A DNA stretch of 64,000 nucleotides from JBCAWW01 sp039024315 (GCA_039024315.1 JBCCQN010000015.1:1-64000), one strand, 5' to 3'; positions 26,701 through 35,554 are shown, counted from the stretch's first letter. The notes: generated from the sequence alone by a model not told the origin. Translations and numbers: made by a program.

Positions 26701-29586
26701 AACGTCTTACTTTATCGAGATGCCAACGAAAATGGACTAAAGGATATCTATGATATTTATCTTGCCAGCACTACAACAGATCAAGACGGGATTTACATCT
26801 TTGACTTCTTGCCCGAAGGATCTTACCTAATCGGTATCGACGAAGCGGATGCCAATTTCCCCAATAGCATGCAAACCGGCGATCCAGACGAAGATGGTGC
26901 TTGTGTCACTTGTGATGGTTGGGGGGCCGCTTGGATAGATGGCTTCTTTCCTAATGAAGACGCAGACTTTGGCTACCGGCCCTTGGGTAGCGCTAGCATT
27001 GGAGACTTTGTTTGGTTTGACAAGGACGGAGACGCACAACAAGATGGCTTGATTGAAACTGGGCTCGCGTACATTGGGCTAACCCTTTATGTGGACCTCA
27101 ATCGCGATGGCGCTTATGATACTGTCCGCACGACTCAAACCAACTTCATTGGCAACTATACTTTTGATGATTTACCAGATGGAGATTTCGAAATCGTCGT
27201 AGATAGTCTTGACGATGCCTTACCGACCGACCCTGTGGGTAATCCTTACTCTTTGACCACAGCCTCCCGCTATCGATTTTCTATTGACAATGGCGTGATC
27301 ACCGAGATCAATGGTCAGAGCTGTACGGTTTGTAACCTTGATCTAGACTTTGGCTTTACCAGTCTAAGCTTGATTGGCGACCGCGTCTTCTGGGACGCCA
27401 ACGCCAATGGTACCCAGGACCTCAACGAATCAGGTGTGGCGGGCGTTACGGTCTATCTCTGTAGCGGCGATGTCAATTGCAACTCTGGCAATGCCATCAG
27501 CACTACCACAACCAGTGATGGCTCTGATGGAAAAGCAGTTGGCTACTACCAGTTTGCCGGTTTGCCAGAAGGCGTTTATACCGTAGCTGTAGAAACAAGC
27601 ACTGGGCCATTGGCCTCGGCAGTACAAACCGCCGATCCAAACTCAGATGGTTTGGCTTGTAATGATCCTGACCGCGTAGCGCTCGGCTATCCAAATTGTG
27701 ATGACAGATATTCTCGCGTATTGATTCCAGGTACCTTCTACACTGGAGCTGACTTTGGTTATCAGCCAAGTGGGGTAGTGGGGGACAAAATATGGTTTGA
27801 CCAAAACGGGGATGGTGTCCAAGACGATGATGAGCAAGGCATGGCGGGACTTACCGTTTATATCTGCAATGGTGCAGGTCCATGTACCGCTGGCGCTGCA
27901 ATAGATTCAGCCACTACAGATTATGACGGGATCTACTCGTTCTACGAAGTAGTAGACGGCGCATACTCACTCAGCGTAGCACCACCAGCCGGTTATACCC
28001 CTACTAGCGGACCAGAAAGTGTGGGAAGCTCCAATGTTGATATTAGCATCAGTAGCGGATCAATTACCAGTATTGGTGGTAGTGCTTGTGCCAATTGTGA
28101 TCTTGATGTTGATTTTGGCTACGAGATCGTCGGTAGCTTTAGCCTCAGTGGTAGCGTTTGTCTCGACGACGGCAGCGAAGATGGGGTTTGTACAGGTCTG
28201 GCGGGTGAAGAAGCCCAAGACGATCTCATCATTTATCTATACAATGACGAAGGGCTTTTGATTGCCAATACTACGACTGATGCCAGCGGAGATTACAGCT
28301 TTAGCAATCTCATTGCCGACGACTATCAGGTGGTGATCAACCGCACTTTGGCGCCGCTTGATATTGCCGATCTTACGACGACCAATGCAGACGTTCCCGC
28401 AGGGGGCAGTATCACGACTAGCGGACCAAATGTCTATCTTAGCATCCCGCTCGCGAGCAATGTTACGGACGCAGACTTCGCCTTTGTGGTGAATGCCGAC
28501 TTTGATTTTGGCGATTTGCCTGATCCCTATCGTACGACCAATGATGCCAATCCACTAGCGGCCTATCACCAGATCCCGACAGTAGCGAATCTCTATTTGG
28601 GAAGCTCAGTCGATAGTGAGACGGATGGTATCCGCAGTGGTGATGCCTTTGGGGATGACGATGACAATAGCGATGACGAAGATGGAGTGACCTTTATCAA
28701 TGAATTTGGCTGGAGTGTCGGCAGCACCGATATCGGTAATGGCGGTATCGTTGACGTTACAGTAACCGGCAGTGGTTGGTTGGCTGCATGGTTTGACTTC
28801 AACAAAGACGGCGACTTTGGCGATGTCGGGGAGATGATCATTAGTCAAGCGGTTGCTACTGGTACCGTACGCTATTATTTCGATATCCCTAGCTATGCGA
28901 CGCTTACGGGTGAATTTTTCAGTCGCTTCCGTCTCTTCGAGACGCAGCCGATTGTGCCGCTAGCCTCTTCAGCAGGTTATGCCTCTAACGGTGAGGTCGA
29001 AGATTATTTGGTATCGCTCCAACCGCTGCCAGTAGAATTGCTAGAGTTTGCGGGAGAGTGGGAAGATAAGAATGCTCGTCTGTACTGGACGGCGGCGCCG
29101 AACGAAGATGCGCTTGAGTATCAACTGGAGCGCTCCATCAATCAGCAGGATTATTCTCGCATCCATTCAGTGGAAGCCCAAAATGGCGGCGAACTCCAAG
29201 ATTATGAATACTTAGACCTCGGGGTGATGGACTTAGGAAGTGAGCATTATTACTATCGCATCAAGCAGGTCGATCAAGGGGGAGCAGCCAAGTATAGTCA
29301 GGTCGTAGAGCTAGGGGTTACAGACCTACCGTTTTTGGCCCTCAATATTTATCCAAACCCCGTCAAGGATGTGATGAATATCGAGTACACCCTCATGAAG
29401 TTGCAAGGCGACAACATCCGCGTGATCAATAGTCTCGGCCAAGAAATGTGGCAGCAGAGTTTTGAGGTGGGCGCGCCAAATAAAGGCAAGGTCCAAATCA
29501 ATACCAGCCAATGGGCCGAAGGTTTTTACTACCTAGAGTTGACCCACGACCAAGGCAGTCGAGTCTGGAAATTTATTGTGCAGTAA
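20773..29586 (+). CDS. Giant type IX-secreted multidomain surface protein, 2937 residues
   Basis: Domain order, by recognised motifs: signal segment near residues 16-38; an SdrD-B-like domain near 543 (VCGNVWADNGG); a DUF11-like conserved repeat domain near 908; three LamG/concanavalin-like domains starting about 1003, 1214 and 1432 (LIGYWTFNEGTGTT, LHYDLEEGTSTT, LIGNWDFEEGFGTS); at least six SdrD-B domains from about 1698 to 2450 (GDxVWxDxDGDGxxDxxE calcium-loop pattern); a GEVED domain near 2576 (DFGDLPDPYRTTNDANP); and a type IX sorting domain at 2850-2937 (LNIYPNPVKDVMNIEY). It is probably a surface adhesin or filament binding glycans through LamG and rigidified by Ca2+. No close neighbour works with it. 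A terminator follows at 29615. Confidence 0.92.
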   Translation: MTQNATCLLACSRSCRLNYILIFVFGLLCLKTSHLRAGNQDGDLRIEILTGPNIVVHQNIENTGDYSPSSFYVTAQICNDGSNPLTNVEVSIGDFSNRIPGIYPEDFVDEISLGYSYYGEFSLIHQGSLKDAVRFIDEIPANSCVTLYWLLSYPRFDEDRHKVTGSNLDTSDDLSLPYDVWAEANDGGTKLAAETYNTVTCRNELTDAANKVWPENTNKVPSEYINIVADSLGWTSDYSAGDSTVCAGVDNILLKGIWYDLGVVDQGYDNDGDLIPDFNAWLQPIGDPDQFDPNCYRLVKSYGMLFVDLKAGGTHVVQFEDQLYFKDVPANNGVLGFVVYEFVILNGPCSAVMTPYQEVASGSDNETFNTDFGVGASMISSEDLENCIAFSNSADVSKISSLPSVITYTLAAQNLSVDPIGQNDYHHGLVIRESIPTGTEYVAGSANASNTLPSGLSAYTIRYSEDEGVNWTTTEPSPSTSVTDIQWWLDDQLPASSTASVSFQVAVPGSYSAELVPNNGFLSMGYAPALAEDTAMVQIIGLNAVCGNVWADNGGTTGASWNERQDGDEGDLPSITVYLYKDVNINSDDDDEGGVTGGHFDVDTYTQIGGFNSSWVDGHAHAYDDNYNVVGIDCFNFLDPYWTYQLHEINRDITDGDQKFKLIVANADLSPGGRLVINDSYYEWDPNTYTRVREYDNIPLENLPIYSLNGGNGTTQLTELGIYMKPDAIADNNLLPTNYYDVVVNTPGYNGEWRNGALLLQAVAVNSDGTDAFTTEESYSAGGRHGVATSGLLWEVMIYWHWDGRAYHLNPDYSPNIADDDATGANGFDADYLWASVETDANGNYCFTNLPDGNYVVVVDNFDDDLPAGYIETNETFFPIDLDASGQQGNGLTLSNNNFGFGPPLLVNKTLTSDNPAYEGDTLSFSINISNRSDLSLALVPLADTFNADRLDFLYAVPEPSTVSTGLSSPFTNTGLLEWDNTGGIGGTEPILYSDELPRPDNLIGYWTFNEGTGTTASDYSGRGHHGTLQNNPTWVTGHYGNGLDFDNAYVEVPYHADFSSRKLTVAAWVNFDVAGDYNGIVTKGTTTAGFSLEMAWPTVNGNVNDDNFRFANNWGLGNYSYLESDTEVFPGEWHHVAFTTSGRNAVMFLDGEIDGSARLKRIRTNLEALIIGSNMPASANFDGKIDEVAVYDDALSQDEIKQLMMFNSLQLDLNNIVLHYDLEEGTSTTILDQSGKGITGSAINNPSWALGKVGTYSLGFDGVNDYVVSNNITQGLDNTFSMSFWVNTTTGGTQYLLSQDRAASDTTGEWWISTNASGYLDFAWRDGGSINNFSATSASLNDGNWHHVFVNYNGTNLSLYRDGTQINSFPASIDLPVITAPVWLAKDSRADTDHFNGQMDHIYIFDDSMSTARISELYNAYYPSFAPFGGDCPQLIGNWDFEEGFGTSTKDESGFGYTGTLRNNPSWILGQNGRFGLDFSGTSLEHVDYGVTDLNLGSSFSIAFWIKSDGSDYLETVFAKGIPGTAGHFQAYLNNGELFFRTDVPSSIDQSSGYVFDDDIWHHVVINYNGGAFIFYVDGQSVSSASQTFTIPALEAQFMVGRRTDVTANEFNSQLDQLMIYNCALSQDQIQRLLTLGTIEELLRQEIKVYFRAKDPAGVSVGTTNSVCVSGALFTDGRAANQGCDVDLANVVILNTGEISGTVWSDIDGDGWQGTLGYEAGEEGIPGVRVVLESCPTVSGGTCTGTIIRDTVYTDVNGNYQFEGLYQNTFYRNYVITADIPDSTPSQTADPDDDPNRGSGDGNLCNSCDNLWDNGGAWFEMLSDSWGGENEVIANINFGYQIAGSIFGVVWDDVDGDGVRASNEPFLSGVTVNLSGGATALTDDNGLYTFSDVAPGTYTISVDLLSLAGGPWTASGESDASIDNAISVTLTTGQIDGSHEFGFVAQGFAFIGDEVYYDWDGDGIRDANEEGISNVNVLLYRDANENGLKDIYDIYLASTTTDQDGIYIFDFLPEGSYLIGIDEADANFPNSMQTGDPDEDGACVTCDGWGAAWIDGFFPNEDADFGYRPLGSASIGDFVWFDKDGDAQQDGLIETGLAYIGLTLYVDLNRDGAYDTVRTTQTNFIGNYTFDDLPDGDFEIVVDSLDDALPTDPVGNPYSLTTASRYRFSIDNGVITEINGQSCTVCNLDLDFGFTSLSLIGDRVFWDANANGTQDLNESGVAGVTVYLCSGDVNCNSGNAISTTTTSDGSDGKAVGYYQFAGLPEGVYTVAVETSTGPLASAVQTADPNSDGLACNDPDRVALGYPNCDDRYSRVLIPGTFYTGADFGYQPSGVVGDKIWFDQNGDGVQDDDEQGMAGLTVYICNGAGPCTAGAAIDSATTDYDGIYSFYEVVDGAYSLSVAPPAGYTPTSGPESVGSSNVDISISSGSITSIGGSACANCDLDVDFGYEIVGSFSLSGSVCLDDGSEDGVCTGLAGEEAQDDLIIYLYNDEGLLIANTTTDASGDYSFSNLIADDYQVVINRTLAPLDIADLTTTNADVPAGGSITTSGPNVYLSIPLASNVTDADFAFVVNADFDFGDLPDPYRTTNDANPLAAYHQIPTVANLYLGSSVDSETDGIRSGDAFGDDDDNSDDEDGVTFINEFGWSVGSTDIGNGGIVDVTVTGSGWLAAWFDFNKDGDFGDVGEMIISQAVATGTVRYYFDIPSYATLTGEFFSRFRLFETQPIVPLASSAGYASNGEVEDYLVSLQPLPVELLEFAGEWEDKNARLYWTAAPNEDALEYQLERSINQQDYSRIHSVEAQNGGELQDYEYLDLGVMDLGSEHYYYRIKQVDQGGAAKYSQVVELGVTDLPFLALNIYPNPVKDVMNIEYTLMKLQGDNIRVINSLGQEMWQQSFEVGAPNKGKVQINTSQWAEGFYYLELTHDQGSRVWKFIVQ

Positions 29587-29614
29587 ATCTGTCAAAACAG
29601 CATTTTATATATCA

Positions 29615-29643
29615 GGGCGCATAGATGATATGCGTCCTTTTTT
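29615..29643 (+). terminator. Terminator after the giant surface protein
   Basis: A 9-bp stem (GGGCGCATA with TATGCGTCC, one G-T pair) around a GATGA loop is followed by six T bases, 28 bases past the stop codon. Confidence 0.85.
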
Positions 29644-29652
29644 AAGGGAGGG

Positions 29653-29764
29653 CTGCTGCGCAGAACGCTTGTTTTTATTTATTGAATGGGTGATTGGTTG
29701 AGTCCAAAATCCCCCATTCAACAATTCAACAATTCAACAATTAGAATAAGCGTTCCGCGCAGCG
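29653..29764. repeat. Short composite element with 8-bp tandem repeats
   Basis: Bounded by CTGCTGCGCAGAACGC and AAGCGTTCCGCGCAGCG in inverted orientation. In place of a palindromic core it carries about 3.4 copies of ATTCAACA in tandem at 29716-29742. Confidence 0.75.
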
Positions 29765-29779
29765 ATACCCCCCTACCAA

Positions 29780-31291
29780 CTACTCAAAATAGTAAAGCTT
29801 CAGCACCTTCTTGCGGGTGACATAGCCTCGGACGATACCCTCTTGATACGAAAACATGACTTGAGCCCCCGACTTAGGCCGAAATTCTTTGTCGAGCATC
29901 AAAAAGTCGCTCATTTTGCCGGCAGGCGTCTCTGCTTCGCCTAATTTCGCCTCTTGGAGCACAACTCGAATCTGGGACTTAGGCTCCAATTGTAAATCCT
30001 GCGCCCTCAGCACCCCTACTCGATAAACAAATTTACTGTTTTGCTCGGCTATATTCAGGATCATATTGCTGCCCATACCGACCCCAGCCGCAGGTGAAAC
30101 AAACATATTACTACTCAGGCTTATCGGGTCAACCGCCATTCCGACGATTAGGGTCGTGATCTCTGTCATCGCAATAATAGCATTGCGAGCGCCCTCTGAC
30201 ATTTGCTTGAGAGAACCAATGATCAACCAAAGATCACCCTCAGAGGTAGGTTCGAGCGAGAGAATAAGCGACTTCGGCAAAAAAGCATGCAAATCGTTAC
30301 GCTCCGCCAAACTTTCTCCATCCGTACGCTCCGCCTCGGAAGCTAGAAAAAATGGATCCATGCTCAAGTCGGCGGCGAATTTGTAGCGCTGCGAGGCTTG
30401 GGCGAAGCCAAACTCATACACATCAAGCTTCAAGCCCATTCCAGCTTCATAACTCGCCAACAAAATCAAATCCTCATACAACAGACTATTGTACTGCCCA
30501 TTAGGGTTGGTGGCTGTGGAATCCCCAAATTGATACTGCATCTCCCTGAGCGTTTTCTCATCAAGATGGATGCTGATCAATTGCATTGTCCCCGCTTGGT
30601 GATCCTCCACGCTCAGATGCAAGTGAGGGCCGTAAAGATAGAGTTTGGCTAAGGAGAGATTGGAATAGAAATTATTGCCAGTCTCCGTTGTGATGGGAAA
30701 CAACAGTCTTGAATCTGGCAACTCAAAGACACCATTGAGGTTTTTGATCCCAGTTTGAAAACGATCCGTTTGGAGGGTGTACCCATCACGGGACCGATGG
30801 ACCATGATCTCAGAGCCTGTAAGTGGGATTTCGAGGATCAAAAAATCCCCTTCATGTACGCTAGGATTGGAGTAGAGACTGCCGTAGCCTGTGGGGATTC
30901 TGAGTCCAGTCCTTTTCAAGGAACGCTCCGCTTTGTCATAGACCATACCAGTAAATCCACTCTCGCTTTCCATCTCCACTAGCAAGAGGAGGTGATCGGA
31001 CTGGTCGATGAAACTGACGATCTTAAATGACTTGAAGGAATTATCCTCTTGAAAAACGGAAACATCTTCTAGCAGATTAAAATCCGCATCAAGATATAAG
31101 ACCCGCAGGCTAAAGCTGTAGGCATATAAGATCATGTGTTCGGCCCCGTTTTCGTTTTGATAGGGAAAATAGAGACCATCTTTGTTGGGAGGATTTTTGA
31201 GCGGCAGACTGCTCAGGAGTTCTTGGGCGGAGAGAAATGAGGTTGAGCCCAAGAGGATAAGAGACAAACAGAGGATGGTGATTCGACACAT
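29780..31291 (-). CDS. Exported paralogue family protein, copy 3 of 3
   Basis: A 503-residue exported protein (signal peptide ILCLSLILLGSTSFLSAQ) that is clearly homologous to the next two genes upstream. Shared blocks in order: DGLYFPYQNENGAEHMILY, LRVLYLDADFNLLEDV, YDKAERSLKRT, LAKLYLYGPHLHLSVED, EDLILLASYEAGMGLKLDVYE, SLILSLEPTSEGDLWLIIGS, KFVYRVGVLRAQDL and a C-terminal FSYQEGIVRGYVTRKK..LYYFE. Repeating strand-turn patterns suggest a beta-propeller-like fold. No known family recognised; function unknown. Last of the tandem set. Its leader (CAAACACTAAGCCT before ATG) is less conserved than those of the other two. Confidence 0.75.
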   Translation of the reverse strand: MCRITILCLSLILLGSTSFLSAQELLSSLPLKNPPNKDGLYFPYQNENGAEHMILYAYSFSLRVLYLDADFNLLEDVSVFQEDNSFKSFKIVSFIDQSDHLLLLVEMESESGFTGMVYDKAERSLKRTGLRIPTGYGSLYSNPSVHEGDFLILEIPLTGSEIMVHRSRDGYTLQTDRFQTGIKNLNGVFELPDSRLLFPITTETGNNFYSNLSLAKLYLYGPHLHLSVEDHQAGTMQLISIHLDEKTLREMQYQFGDSTATNPNGQYNSLLYEDLILLASYEAGMGLKLDVYEFGFAQASQRYKFAADLSMDPFFLASEAERTDGESLAERNDLHAFLPKSLILSLEPTSEGDLWLIIGSLKQMSEGARNAIIAMTEITTLIVGMAVDPISLSSNMFVSPAAGVGMGSNMILNIAEQNSKFVYRVGVLRAQDLQLEPKSQIRVVLQEAKLGEAETPAGKMSDFLMLDKEFRPKSGAQVMFSYQEGIVRGYVTRKKVLKLYYFE

Positions 31292-31334
31292 AGGCTTAGT
31301 GTTTGCAGGGTGAGGAGTAAAGGAAGAAGTCTCA

Positions 31335-32852
31335 TTATTCGAAATAGTACAGCATCATTTGTCGTTTGCGGGTGGCAAAACCCATCACGATACCATTTTG
31401 ATAGGGAAACATGATTTTACTGGGTGATGTTGGACGATACGCTCTATTTTCGACCATAAAGTCTCCTATCTTTTGATAAGGAGTTTGCATTTCTCGGGAT
31501 TCATCCGCTTGAGCTTGCACTGCCTCGATCTCGACCCGCGGCTTAAAGCTAAGGTCCTGTGCTCGAAGGGAGCCAACCCGATAGAAAAACTTACCGTAGC
31601 GATCTGAAATCGAGAGGATGATATCCGCACTACTCAGGATACCGTTATTGGGTGCTATCGTAACAATCCCATTACCTAAGCTGATTGGGTCAAGCGTAAC
31701 ACCTAGAAAGGCGCCTGTTATTGCCGTGGTCATCATCAAGGCATATTGAGCCTCGGGCGAAAGTTGACGGATCGAACCGACAATCAACCAAAGATCCCCC
31801 TCGGCGGTAGGCTCAAGCGAGAGGATCAGAGATTTGCGGAGATTTTCATGCAGATCGTGGGTTCCTCTTAGACTTTCGCCATCATTGCGTTCCGCCTCGA
31901 CTTCAAGAAAATAATCATCCATACTAGCGTTGCTAGGAAAGTCATAGTGCTGTGAGGGTTCGGCGAAGCCGAGCTCATATACATCTAAAGCCAGCCCCAT
32001 TCCCTCTTCAAAGCTGGCCAATAGGATCAAGTCCTCATAGACCAGACTGGTCGTGCTGTGAGCTTCGATCGTATTGGGAGGATTGGGAAACCGATATTCA
32101 GTCGTACTTTGAGTTTTATCATCAAGATTGATGCTGATCAACTGAGTAGTCTTTTTCTTTTGGTCCTCTATACTCAGGTACAAGAGCGGGCCATATAGGT
32201 AGAGCTTAGAAGTAGCGATATTCGAAAAAAGACTGTTGCCGGAGGCTGCGGTAATGGGAAAGAGTAAATTGGTTTGTGGCAGCTCATAAAAATTTTTTAG
32301 CCGGTCTAGCCCCACATCAAAGGTATCGCTCTGTAGTATATGCCCATCGGGAGTACGGTGAACGACAATCTCTGAGCCTTTGCGTGGAATCTGCAAGCTC
32401 AAAAAGCCCCCCTCGTGCACAATCGGCATCGAATAGAGCGCCCCAAATTTAAGCGGGATTTCGAGTTCAGTCCTTTTCAAGGAACGCTCGGCCTTATTGT
32501 ATATAAGGCAATTAAGGTCCTCAAAACCACTCAACTGAACCATCATGAGCAATTCCTCAGGCTGATCAATGTAGCTAAGGATCTGGAATCCGGTCGCCCA
32601 TTGGGTCTCTTGCCAGACCCGAATATCTTCCAAAAGCTGAAATTCAGCATCCAGATAAAGTACGCGAAGATTGTGTTCATCGGGATAGATGAGCATGTGC
32701 TCACAGCCTTGATCATCCTGATAGGGAAAATAAAGCCCATCGTTGAGCGGAGCTTGTTTGAGGGGAAAAGAACTGAGGAGTTTTTGGGCGCTGAGAGAAG
32801 TGCTGGTCATCATAAAGCCAACAGCCAGAAAAAGGGTTGTGATTCGGAGCAT
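31335..32852 (-). CDS. Exported paralogue family protein, copy 2 of 3
   Basis: A 505-residue exported protein with the same block order as its neighbours: DGLYFPYQDDQGCEHMLIYP, LRVLYLDAEFQLLEDI, YNKAERSLKRTELEIP, SKLYLYGPLLYLSIED, EDLILLASFEEGMGLALDVYELGFAE, SLILSLEPTAEGDLWLIVGSIRQLSPEA, FYRVGSLRAQDLS, MFPYQNGIVMGFATRK. Cleavable signal after STSLSAQ. The leader CTAGATATATATG-CTCCGAATC is almost identical to that of copy 1, so the two share recent duplication of the promoter end. The 203-base gap to copy 1 holds no gene. Confidence 0.75.
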   Translation of the reverse strand: MLRITTLFLAVGFMMTSTSLSAQKLLSSFPLKQAPLNDGLYFPYQDDQGCEHMLIYPDEHNLRVLYLDAEFQLLEDIRVWQETQWATGFQILSYIDQPEELLMMVQLSGFEDLNCLIYNKAERSLKRTELEIPLKFGALYSMPIVHEGGFLSLQIPRKGSEIVVHRTPDGHILQSDTFDVGLDRLKNFYELPQTNLLFPITAASGNSLFSNIATSKLYLYGPLLYLSIEDQKKKTTQLISINLDDKTQSTTEYRFPNPPNTIEAHSTTSLVYEDLILLASFEEGMGLALDVYELGFAEPSQHYDFPSNASMDDYFLEVEAERNDGESLRGTHDLHENLRKSLILSLEPTAEGDLWLIVGSIRQLSPEAQYALMMTTAITGAFLGVTLDPISLGNGIVTIAPNNGILSSADIILSISDRYGKFFYRVGSLRAQDLSFKPRVEIEAVQAQADESREMQTPYQKIGDFMVENRAYRPTSPSKIMFPYQNGIVMGFATRKRQMMLYYFE

Positions 32853-33056
32853 ATATATCTAGTGTTTAGGTACAGAGTAGCAAGTATCCCAAAAGCTTTC
32901 GGAGTATTCAGTACAGAGAAAAATGGTCTTACAGAACTATATAGCCCAATTTGCATAGGTCTTAATCCTAAATACTATTGCCTTAGTACTTAAATGATAA
33001 ACCATCAGAGCCTAGCTTATGGTGGGTACATCACAATTGGGGGAGAGCGTCCAAGA

Positions 33057-34589
33057 CTACTCTCCGACTTTTGGGTCTAGTGCGAAATAGTAAAGATAAA
33101 GCTGCTTGCGAGTGCCAAAACCACGTACTAGTCCCTCTTTGTAAGGAAACATGATTTGAGCGGGAGAGCCTTCAAAATAGTCCTCGTTTTGAAGCAAAAA
33201 GGCTTCTGCTCGCTGAAAGGGCGTAAGTTTTCCCTCATACATTTTTGCTTCTTCAACAATCGCATCAATTTCGGTACGAGATTGGAGAGTCAGGTCCTGA
33301 GCGTTGAGCGCGCCTACTCGATAGACAAATTTTTCGTAGCGATTGGCAAGGATAGTGAGTAGATCTACGCTACTCATTATGCCATCAGCCGTGGCAAAAG
33401 AAAGCCCGCTACCATAGCTAATGCCGCTACTAAAACCACCAAAGTACACCTCGGTGATCAGACTCGTAGCCAGCATCACATAGCGCATTTCGGGCGAAAA
33501 TTGCCGCACAGAACCCACTATAAACCAAAGGTCCCCTTCGGCGGTAGGCTCAAGCGAGCAGACGATCGACTTTGGTAAGTAATCGTGCAGTTCATCTTCT
33601 CCCTCTCTCCTTTCACCATTATTGCGCTCCAATACAGCTTCTGTAAAGAAGGAGTCCATCGCCGAATCATCGACAAAGTGATGCGATTGTAGGCGTTCGG
33701 CAAAGCCGCACTCATAAATATCGACCATCAAACCCTTACCTTCTGCCAAACTTGCTAGTAGGATTAGGTCTTCATAGATGAGACTCGTGCCTTGGAGGAG
33801 GTTTTGCCGCTCCGCGGAACGAGGGAATGGATAACTCATACGAGTCAAGCGATTGTCTGCTAGATTGATGCTAAAAAGTTGTACTTCGCCTGCCTCAATA
33901 TCTTCGATGCTCACATACAGCTTTGAGCCGTATAGATATAACTTTGCTTCGGCAAGGTTGGAGAAGAGATCATTGCCCGAAGTGCGACTAATCGGATATA
34001 AGCGATTGGTCTCGGGAAGTTTGAATTGGTCTTTGAAACGCTCAATTCCTAGTAAGATGGTATCACTTTGCATTTCGTAGCCATTACAGCTGCGGTGTAA
34101 GACGATCTGGCCATCCTCACGCGGCATCATGATACTCAAAAAACAATCTTGATAGATAATAGGGGAGGAGACAAGATCGCCAAAACGGATGGGGATAGAG
34201 ACTTCCGTATTTTTCAGGCTCCGCTCACGCTTGTCATAGATCATGCTAGCAAACTCGCGGCCTTCATCATAGCTGACCATTAAAATTAGACTGCGAGGCT
34301 GATCCTTGAAATTGAGCACTTTAAATTCTCGGACTTGCTTGTCTTCGGGGATAACCCTCGCCTCTTCCAAGAGTTGAAAGTCCGCGTCAAGGTATAAAAC
34401 GCGAAGATCGAAGCGACCAGGGAAGAGGAGGATGTGCTCGGCGCCATTTTCATCTTGGTAGGGAAAATAGAAACCGTTGGGCGCGGTAGGTTTTTTGTGA
34501 GGGATGGAGCTGAGAAGCGCTTGTGCGGAAAGGTATGTACTTGATACTGATAAGCCAATAAACAAAAAAAGGGTTAAGATTCGGAGCAT
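33057..34589 (-). CDS. Exported paralogue family protein, copy 1 of 3
   Basis: A 510-residue exported protein (signal LFLFIGLSVSSTYLSAQ) and the most divergent of the three: NGFYFPYQDENGAEHILLFP, LRVLYLDADFQLLEEARV, YDKRERSLKNTEVSIPIRFGD, AKLYLYGSKLYVSIED, EDLILLASLAEGKGLMVDIYECGFAE, CSLEPTAEGDLWFIVGSVRQFSPEM, KFVYRVGALNAQDLT. The stretch FPRSAERQN (33807-33821) is encoded by a hairpin repeat copy absent from its paralogues, so it was inserted after duplication. A hydrophobic span near residues 370-420 is a possible membrane contact. Function unknown. Confidence 0.75.
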   Translation of the reverse strand: MLRILTLFLFIGLSVSSTYLSAQALLSSIPHKKPTAPNGFYFPYQDENGAEHILLFPGRFDLRVLYLDADFQLLEEARVIPEDKQVREFKVLNFKDQPRSLILMVSYDEGREFASMIYDKRERSLKNTEVSIPIRFGDLVSSPIIYQDCFLSIMMPREDGQIVLHRSCNGYEMQSDTILLGIERFKDQFKLPETNRLYPISRTSGNDLFSNLAEAKLYLYGSKLYVSIEDIEAGEVQLFSINLADNRLTRMSYPFPRSAERQNLLQGTSLIYEDLILLASLAEGKGLMVDIYECGFAERLQSHHFVDDSAMDSFFTEAVLERNNGERREGEDELHDYLPKSIVCSLEPTAEGDLWFIVGSVRQFSPEMRYVMLATSLITEVYFGGFSSGISYGSGLSFATADGIMSSVDLLTILANRYEKFVYRVGALNAQDLTLQSRTEIDAIVEEAKMYEGKLTPFQRAEAFLLQNEDYFEGSPAQIMFPYKEGLVRGFGTRKQLYLYYFALDPKVGE

Positions 34590-34721
34590 ATATCTAGTTT
34601 TTGCATTGTAAGCAGTGCAAGTCTAGCCCACTTAGGGCAGCATCTTCGTCAAGTAGTGATTGATAATAAATCGGCCGACGTTTCATGGTTGGTTGCGGCC
34701 GATCAAGTTTTTGGCTAGGGA

Positions 34722-34755
34722 CAAAAAATAAAAAGGCTTGCAGAGATGCAAGCCT
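34722..34755 (-). terminator. pyrH: Terminator after pyrH
   Basis: On the minus strand AGGCTTGC and GCAAGCCT pair over 8 bp with a 6-base loop, followed by TTTTTATTTTTTG, 67 bases past the pyrH stop. Confidence 0.85.
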
Positions 34756-34821
34756 ATTAGAAAGTTCTAATCTAGATTTTAAAATCTCATTTCTGAGACC
34801 TTGATTTTTTCATTCTCGGCC

Positions 34822-35538
34822 CTAACTCACCAAGGTACCAACCGATTCGCCCATGACAATCCGCTTGAGATTTTCGGGTTGGTTGATATTAAAGATGATG
34901 ATCGGCAATTCGTTTTCTTGACAGAGCGTAAAGGCGGTCATGTCCATTACTTTGAGACGATCACGCAATACATCTGCAAAAGATATTTCGTCAAACTTGA
35001 CGGCAGAGCTATCTTTTTCTGGATCGGCAGTGTAGACACCGTCTACGCGGGTTCCTTTGAGGACCACATCGGCCTCAATTTCGATGGCACGCAAGCTCGC
35101 TGCGGTATCGGTAGTAAAAAATGGATTACCTGTACCGGCACCAAAGATGACCACACGCCCTTTTTCGAGGTGGCGGACAGCACGACGGCGGATATAAGGT
35201 TCACAAATTTTATCCATGCCGATGGCGGATTGTAGACGACATTTTGCGCCTAATCTTTCCACCGCATCTTGAAGCGCCATACCATTGATCACGGTAGCTA
35301 ACATACCCATGTAGTCACCATGTGCACGACCCATCCCTTCACTCGCACCTTGTAAGCCTCTAAAGATGTTGCCACCGCCTACGACGACAGCCACTTCTAC
35401 TCCCATTTGGTTGAGTTCGACGATTTGTTGAGCATAGCGCATCAGGGTTTCGTTATCGATACCATAGTCTTGGTCGCCGATAAGCGCTTCACCACTGAGC
35501 TTGAGCAGGATTCTTTTGTAAGTGGGAGATTGATTCAT
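34822..35538 (-). CDS. pyrH: UMP kinase
   Basis: PyrH phosphorylates UMP to UDP in the cytoplasm; it belongs to the amino-acid kinase fold and acts as a hexamer. The 238 residues show [84 protein letters not shown] and [19 protein letters not shown] start, 62 bases downstream of tsf, the standard bacterial order tsf-pyrH, but with a hairpin terminator between them. Confidence 0.96.
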   Translation of the reverse strand: MNQSPTYKRILLKLSGEALIGDQDYGIDNETLMRYAQQIVELNQMGVEVAVVVGGGNIFRGLQGASEGMGRAHGDYMGMLATVINGMALQDAVERLGAKCRLQSAIGMDKICEPYIRRRAVRHLEKGRVVIFGAGTGNPFFTTDTAASLRAIEIEADVVLKGTRVDGVYTADPEKDSSAVKFDEISFADVLRDRLKVMDMTAFTLCQENELPIIIFNINQPENLKRIVMGESVGTLVS

Positions 35539-35554
35539 TAATGCTAGATATAAA

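Noticed and set aside
28593..28848. Two overlapping minus-strand ORFs inside the giant surface gene
   Set aside because: Complement of Asp-Gly-Ser codons of SdrD-B/GEVED domains; no independent signal.
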